Assembly: GCA_024690665.1 (NCBI GenBank)
Contig: JAILOU010000039.1
Coordinates: forward strand, 62,001-126,000
Reading direction: 5' to 3'
From: Eubacterium sp.
GTDB lineage: Bacteria; Bacillota; Clostridia; Lachnospirales; Lachnospiraceae
DNA: 64,000 nt
This document shows, piece by piece, positions 61,495 through 64,000 of this stretch. Each line of letters begins with the position of its first letter. Position 1 is the stretch's first letter. Below the pieces are notes generated by a model. It made no database searches and was not told the DNA's origin. It saw only the letters and a list, made by a program, of their open reading frames with translations. A program made the translations under genes and the position numbers.

Positions 61495-62706
61495 ATGAAG
61501 TTTGATTTTACAACGATATTAGACCGTAAAGGGCATGATGCCATCGCTTATGACGGCGTTGGAAGAAAAAAGTGGGGAATTGAACCAAATCCGCCCAAAG
61601 ATGGATATGAGTTTATCCCGATGTGGGTGGCGGATATGTGTTTTGCCACGGCACCGGCGGTCATAAGACAAATGAAAGAGCGGCTAAATTACCCGACATT
61701 TGGTTATTTTGAAGCTTCAAAGGAATATGAGCAGGCCATTATTGACTGGCATAAGTGTCAGCATCAGACCGAGATTCTTACGGCGCAGGATATTGGATAT
61801 GAAAATGGCATGCATGGCCTGGTAAACTCAGTGATTGAACTTCTTACCCAAAAGGGCGATGCCGTCTTGCTAAATTCGCCCTATTATGTAGCGTTTCGAG
61901 GTGATGTAAAGCATAAGGGAAGAGAGTGTATCTTTTCAGAGTTATATCTTGATCAAGATGGGATTTATCGCATGGACTATGAAGATATGGATCGCAAGAT
62001 AAAAAAGCACAATATTCACCTGGCCATCTTTTGTTCGCCACACAATCCAACGGGAAGGGTGTGGACGAAGGAGGAACTTGAGCGGGCGATGAAGGTATTT
62101 GAGGACAATGATTGCTATGTGCTCAGCGATGAGATCTGGGCAGACCTTGTCTTTGAAGAACATCGTCACATTCCGACGCAGCAGGTTAATGACTGGACCC
62201 GTGAGCATGTGATTGCCGGATATGCGCCGAGTAAGACTTTTAATCTGGCGGGATTAATCGGTAGTTATCATATTATCTATAATCGTGAATTAAGAGAGCG
62301 GTTAAGACGTTATGAAGCGACGCTGTCTTACAACGAAATGAATGTGATGAGTATGCATGCACTAATCGGTGCTTACTCGAAGGAAGGTGCGCAGTGGAAA
62401 GATGAACTTATGACGGTTTTAGAAGGAAATTGTCGCTATGCCGCGTCTTTTATAAAGGAGCAGATTACAGGGGTGAATACATCTATGCCTGAGGGGACTT
62501 ATATGATGTTTTTGGATTGTAGTGAATACTGCAAGAAAACAGGACGCAGCATTGAGGAAGTGATAAAGGCCGGCTGGGACTATGGCATTGGCTGGGAAGA
62601 CGGACGTTTATTCGGCGGAGCATGTCATATCAGAATTAACCTGGCGCTTCCACATGCACTGGAAGTAGAGGCGTTTCAGAGAATGAAAGAATTGGTGTTT
62701 GTATGA
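61495..62706 (+). CDS. PatB/MalY-type PLP aminotransferase or cystathionine beta-lyase
   Basis: 403 residues. It has the class I/II fold: MWVADMCFATAPAV near the start, ENGMHGLVNSVI, SPHNPTGRVW, LSDEIWADLVF and the PLP lysine in YAPSKTFNLAG. The MWVADMDF-type opening identifies the MalY/PatB branch, which splits C-S bonds or acts as an aminotransferase. The stop codon overlaps the next gene's ATG (ATGA). AAAAGGAACGAG lies upstream. Function in Cys/Met turnover would fit the sulfhydrylase elsewhere in the window, without direct link. Confidence 0.92.
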   Translation: MKFDFTTILDRKGHDAIAYDGVGRKKWGIEPNPPKDGYEFIPMWVADMCFATAPAVIRQMKERLNYPTFGYFEASKEYEQAIIDWHKCQHQTEILTAQDIGYENGMHGLVNSVIELLTQKGDAVLLNSPYYVAFRGDVKHKGRECIFSELYLDQDGIYRMDYEDMDRKIKKHNIHLAIFCSPHNPTGRVWTKEELERAMKVFEDNDCYVLSDEIWADLVFEEHRHIPTQQVNDWTREHVIAGYAPSKTFNLAGLIGSYHIIYNRELRERLRRYEATLSYNEMNVMSMHALIGAYSKEGAQWKDELMTVLEGNCRYAASFIKEQITGVNTSMPEGTYMMFLDCSEYCKKTGRSIEEVIKAGWDYGIGWEDGRLFGGACHIRINLALPHALEVEAFQRMKELVFV

Positions 62707-63128
62707 GTAGGAGAAGGAAGATTATACGCCAGGTATTAAAAAATACAGGAGTAACGAGAATCGTTCTTGTGTTTTTGGCGGTGTTTTTTATCATTGCATT
62801 TTTGATTTTTTTATTAGAAGATGATATGCAAACTTACGCAGATTCATTGTGGTTTTGTTTTTCCGTAGTGACCACAATCGGGCTCGGAGATTTTGTCGCG
62901 GATACGGGAATTGGACGTGTGCTGACAGTGATTTTATCAGTATATTCGATTGGAATCATTGCACTTGTAACTGCGGTCATTACGAATTACTACATTGAGG
63001 CGAGCCGGTTGAAGCGTAATGAAAGCGTCGCAGAGTTTATTGACGATCTGCAGCATCTAGAAGAACTTTCCAAGGAGGAACTTAGAGCAATCTCTCAAAA
63101 AGTTAAAAATTGGGATAAAAAAAGATAG
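62703..63128 (+). CDS. Small two-helix potassium channel
   Basis: 141 residues. Two membrane helices flank the pore TTIGLGDF, a K+ selectivity filter (TxGxGD form), in the manner of Ion_trans_2 channels. The N-terminus is basic and the C-terminal tail is coiled and charged, with no RCK/TrkA domain. The pore reads GLGD rather than the more common GYGD, still seen in active channels. Overlaps the PatB-like gene by ATGA, so they are translated together. Confidence 0.9.
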   Translation: MSRRRKIIRQVLKNTGVTRIVLVFLAVFFIIAFLIFLLEDDMQTYADSLWFCFSVVTTIGLGDFVADTGIGRVLTVILSVYSIGIIALVTAVITNYYIEASRLKRNESVAEFIDDLQHLEELSKEELRAISQKVKNWDKKR

Positions 63129-63210
63129 AAATGTAGTGTTTTGTGATGTATCGTTGAGAATTGTTTTGTGTTGTGGTAGATTAGAACAAGAACATATTGG
63201 GAGGTAACAC

Positions 63211-64000
63211 ATGAGGGATCATTCAAAACATATTCAGGTGAACAAACAAGAGGCAGTGGACATAATTACCGCACACTGCACATTTACACCACAGGCAGAA
63301 GAAGTGCCGGTGGAAGACGCAATTGGACGGGTACTTGCAAGTGATGTGTGCGCAAATTGGGACAGCCCTAACACCCTGACTTGCAGGATGGATTCGGTTG
63401 CGGTTCACTGGGCAGATTTTGCACAGGGAATGCCGGATACTTCTGATTGGGAACGAGGAAAACAGTGGGAATTTGCCAATACCGGAGTTGGAATGCCACA
63501 GGGGTTTGATACGGCAATTGTGGTCGAACATGTCATTTTTTCGGAAGATGATACGAAGGTTGCATTTGATGCGATGCCGTCCGGTCAGTATGCAGGAACT
63601 TCGCAGCCGGGAAGCAAGATGAAAGCCGGCGATCTTCTTGTTCCAAAAGGAACGGTAATTACACCGCTGCTTGCAGCACATATCGTAAGTGGTAATGTGA
63701 CAAGCGTAAGCGTCGTGAAAAAGCCAATGGTATTATTTATGCCTACCGGTAATGAACTGGTGCATCCGGGACGCGAGATTCCAAAGGGAAAGAATATCGA
63801 AAGTAATTCGTATATGATTGCGGCAAAGATTCGTGAATGGGGCGGAGAGCCAATCGTATCGGAGATTGTACCGGATTCAAAAGAAGCGCTTAAGGAAGCT
63901 CTTCACAGTGCGGCAGCCAAAGCAGATATTATTGTATTAAATGCCGGATCATCAAAAGGAAATGACGACTGGGGTATTGAGATGCTTGAAGAGGAAGGAA
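63211..64000 (+). CDS. moeA: Molybdopterin molybdenumtransferase-like protein (3' end beyond window)
   Basis: 263 residues are visible from ATG 63211 behind GGGAGG; the window ends inside the gene. ANTGVGMPQGFDTAIVVEHV matches MoeA's TGAPLPEGADAVV region, and FMPTGNELVHPG matches STGDELV. The conserved PMDGYAV block is changed to RMDSVAV, and the catalytic GGVSVGDYD phrase to NAGSSKGNDDW, which is the form seen in a diverged clostridial/archaeal MoeA branch. It may therefore insert molybdenum for a different enzyme, or serve another role. Confidence 0.85.
   Translation, partial: MRDHSKHIQVNKQEAVDIITAHCTFTPQAEEVPVEDAIGRVLASDVCANWDSPNTLTCRMDSVAVHWADFAQGMPDTSDWERGKQWEFANTGVGMPQGFDTAIVVEHVIFSEDDTKVAFDAMPSGQYAGTSQPGSKMKAGDLLVPKGTVITPLLAAHIVSGNVTSVSVVKKPMVLFMPTGNELVHPGREIPKGKNIESNSYMIAAKIREWGGEPIVSEIVPDSKEALKEALHSAAAKADIIVLNAGSSKGNDDWGIEMLEEEG

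Noticed and set aside
1..64000. Prophage, insertion sequence or integrated island
   Set aside because: No integrase, transposase, phage structural gene, tRNA-linked direct repeat or abrupt composition shift was found; genome-wide comparison would be needed to exclude old insertions.

Overview
The window reads as chromosomal DNA of an anaerobic low-to-moderate GC Firmicute, most likely a Lachnospiraceae-type Clostridium relative. The basis is gene content (AddA, Maf, PrsA-like lipoprotein, two FeoA plus FeoB, AmmeMemoRadiSam proteins, a complete clostridial lysine fermentation cluster), strong AGGAGG ribosome binding sites and many U-tailed hairpin terminators. The assignment to family is inference. 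No rRNA, tRNA, CRISPR array, insertion sequence, integrase or phage gene was seen. Nearly all genes lie on the + strand; htpG, a secreted transglutaminase-like protein, an EamA permease and an AraC regulator are on the - strand. Layout. 1-4765: 3' part of addA, maf, a structured intergenic element, a small unknown protein and a PrsA-like foldase. 5072-6576: an OFA-like MFS transporter with its own promoter and long leader. 6725-8873: htpG under a perfect CIRCE operator. 8965-15177: six consecutive glycosyltransferases of surface-glycan type. 15314-20497: a short-chain dehydrogenase, two convergent secreted proteins, an O-acetylhomoserine sulfhydrylase and a glutaredoxin-like protein. 20509-21648: a membrane GGDEF protein. 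21742-33955 is the metabolic core. kamB and kamC (reactivase of lysine 5,6-aminomutase) sit behind an apparent transcription attenuator. A PucR regulator follows, then a promoter and kal-kce-kdd-kamA-kamD-kamE, a corrinoid adenosyltransferase and an NhaC-family antiporter. Together they convert L-lysine through beta-lysine, 3,5-diaminohexanoate and 3-keto-5-aminohexanoate to acetoacetate and crotonyl-CoA, the usual entry to butyrate; the adenosyltransferase can supply the adenosylcobalamin that KamDE needs. 34060-38790: a PhzF protein, EamA permease, lysA, an unknown membrane protein and a TetR regulator. 38880-42180: a Feo iron-uptake operon ending in a cysteine-rich/HMA fusion protein. 42285-47642: an ATP-grasp-like protein, then an MDR dehydrogenase, an AraC regulator and a cytoplasmic beta-helix protein; the dehydrogenase and beta-helix genes have colinear 90-bp promoters. 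47750-52560: a nitrilase-family amidohydrolase, phosphoglucomutase, a MEMO-AMMECR1 fusion and its radical SAM partner. 52567-53778: a second membrane GGDEF protein. 53900-57039: a cobalamin riboswitch with tandem terminators in front of a secreted GLUG/Ig-like protein with a 100-residue Lys-rich tail. 57124-61481: an LRR-VWA-MoxR gene set. 61495-64000: a PatB-type lyase/aminotransferase, a small potassium channel and the start of a divergent moeA. The most notable points are the B12-controlled surface protein in the same region as a B12-dependent lysine pathway, the twin AraC-type promoters, the leader terminator before kamB, the folded RNA between kamA and kamD, and the LRR-VWA-MoxR set.
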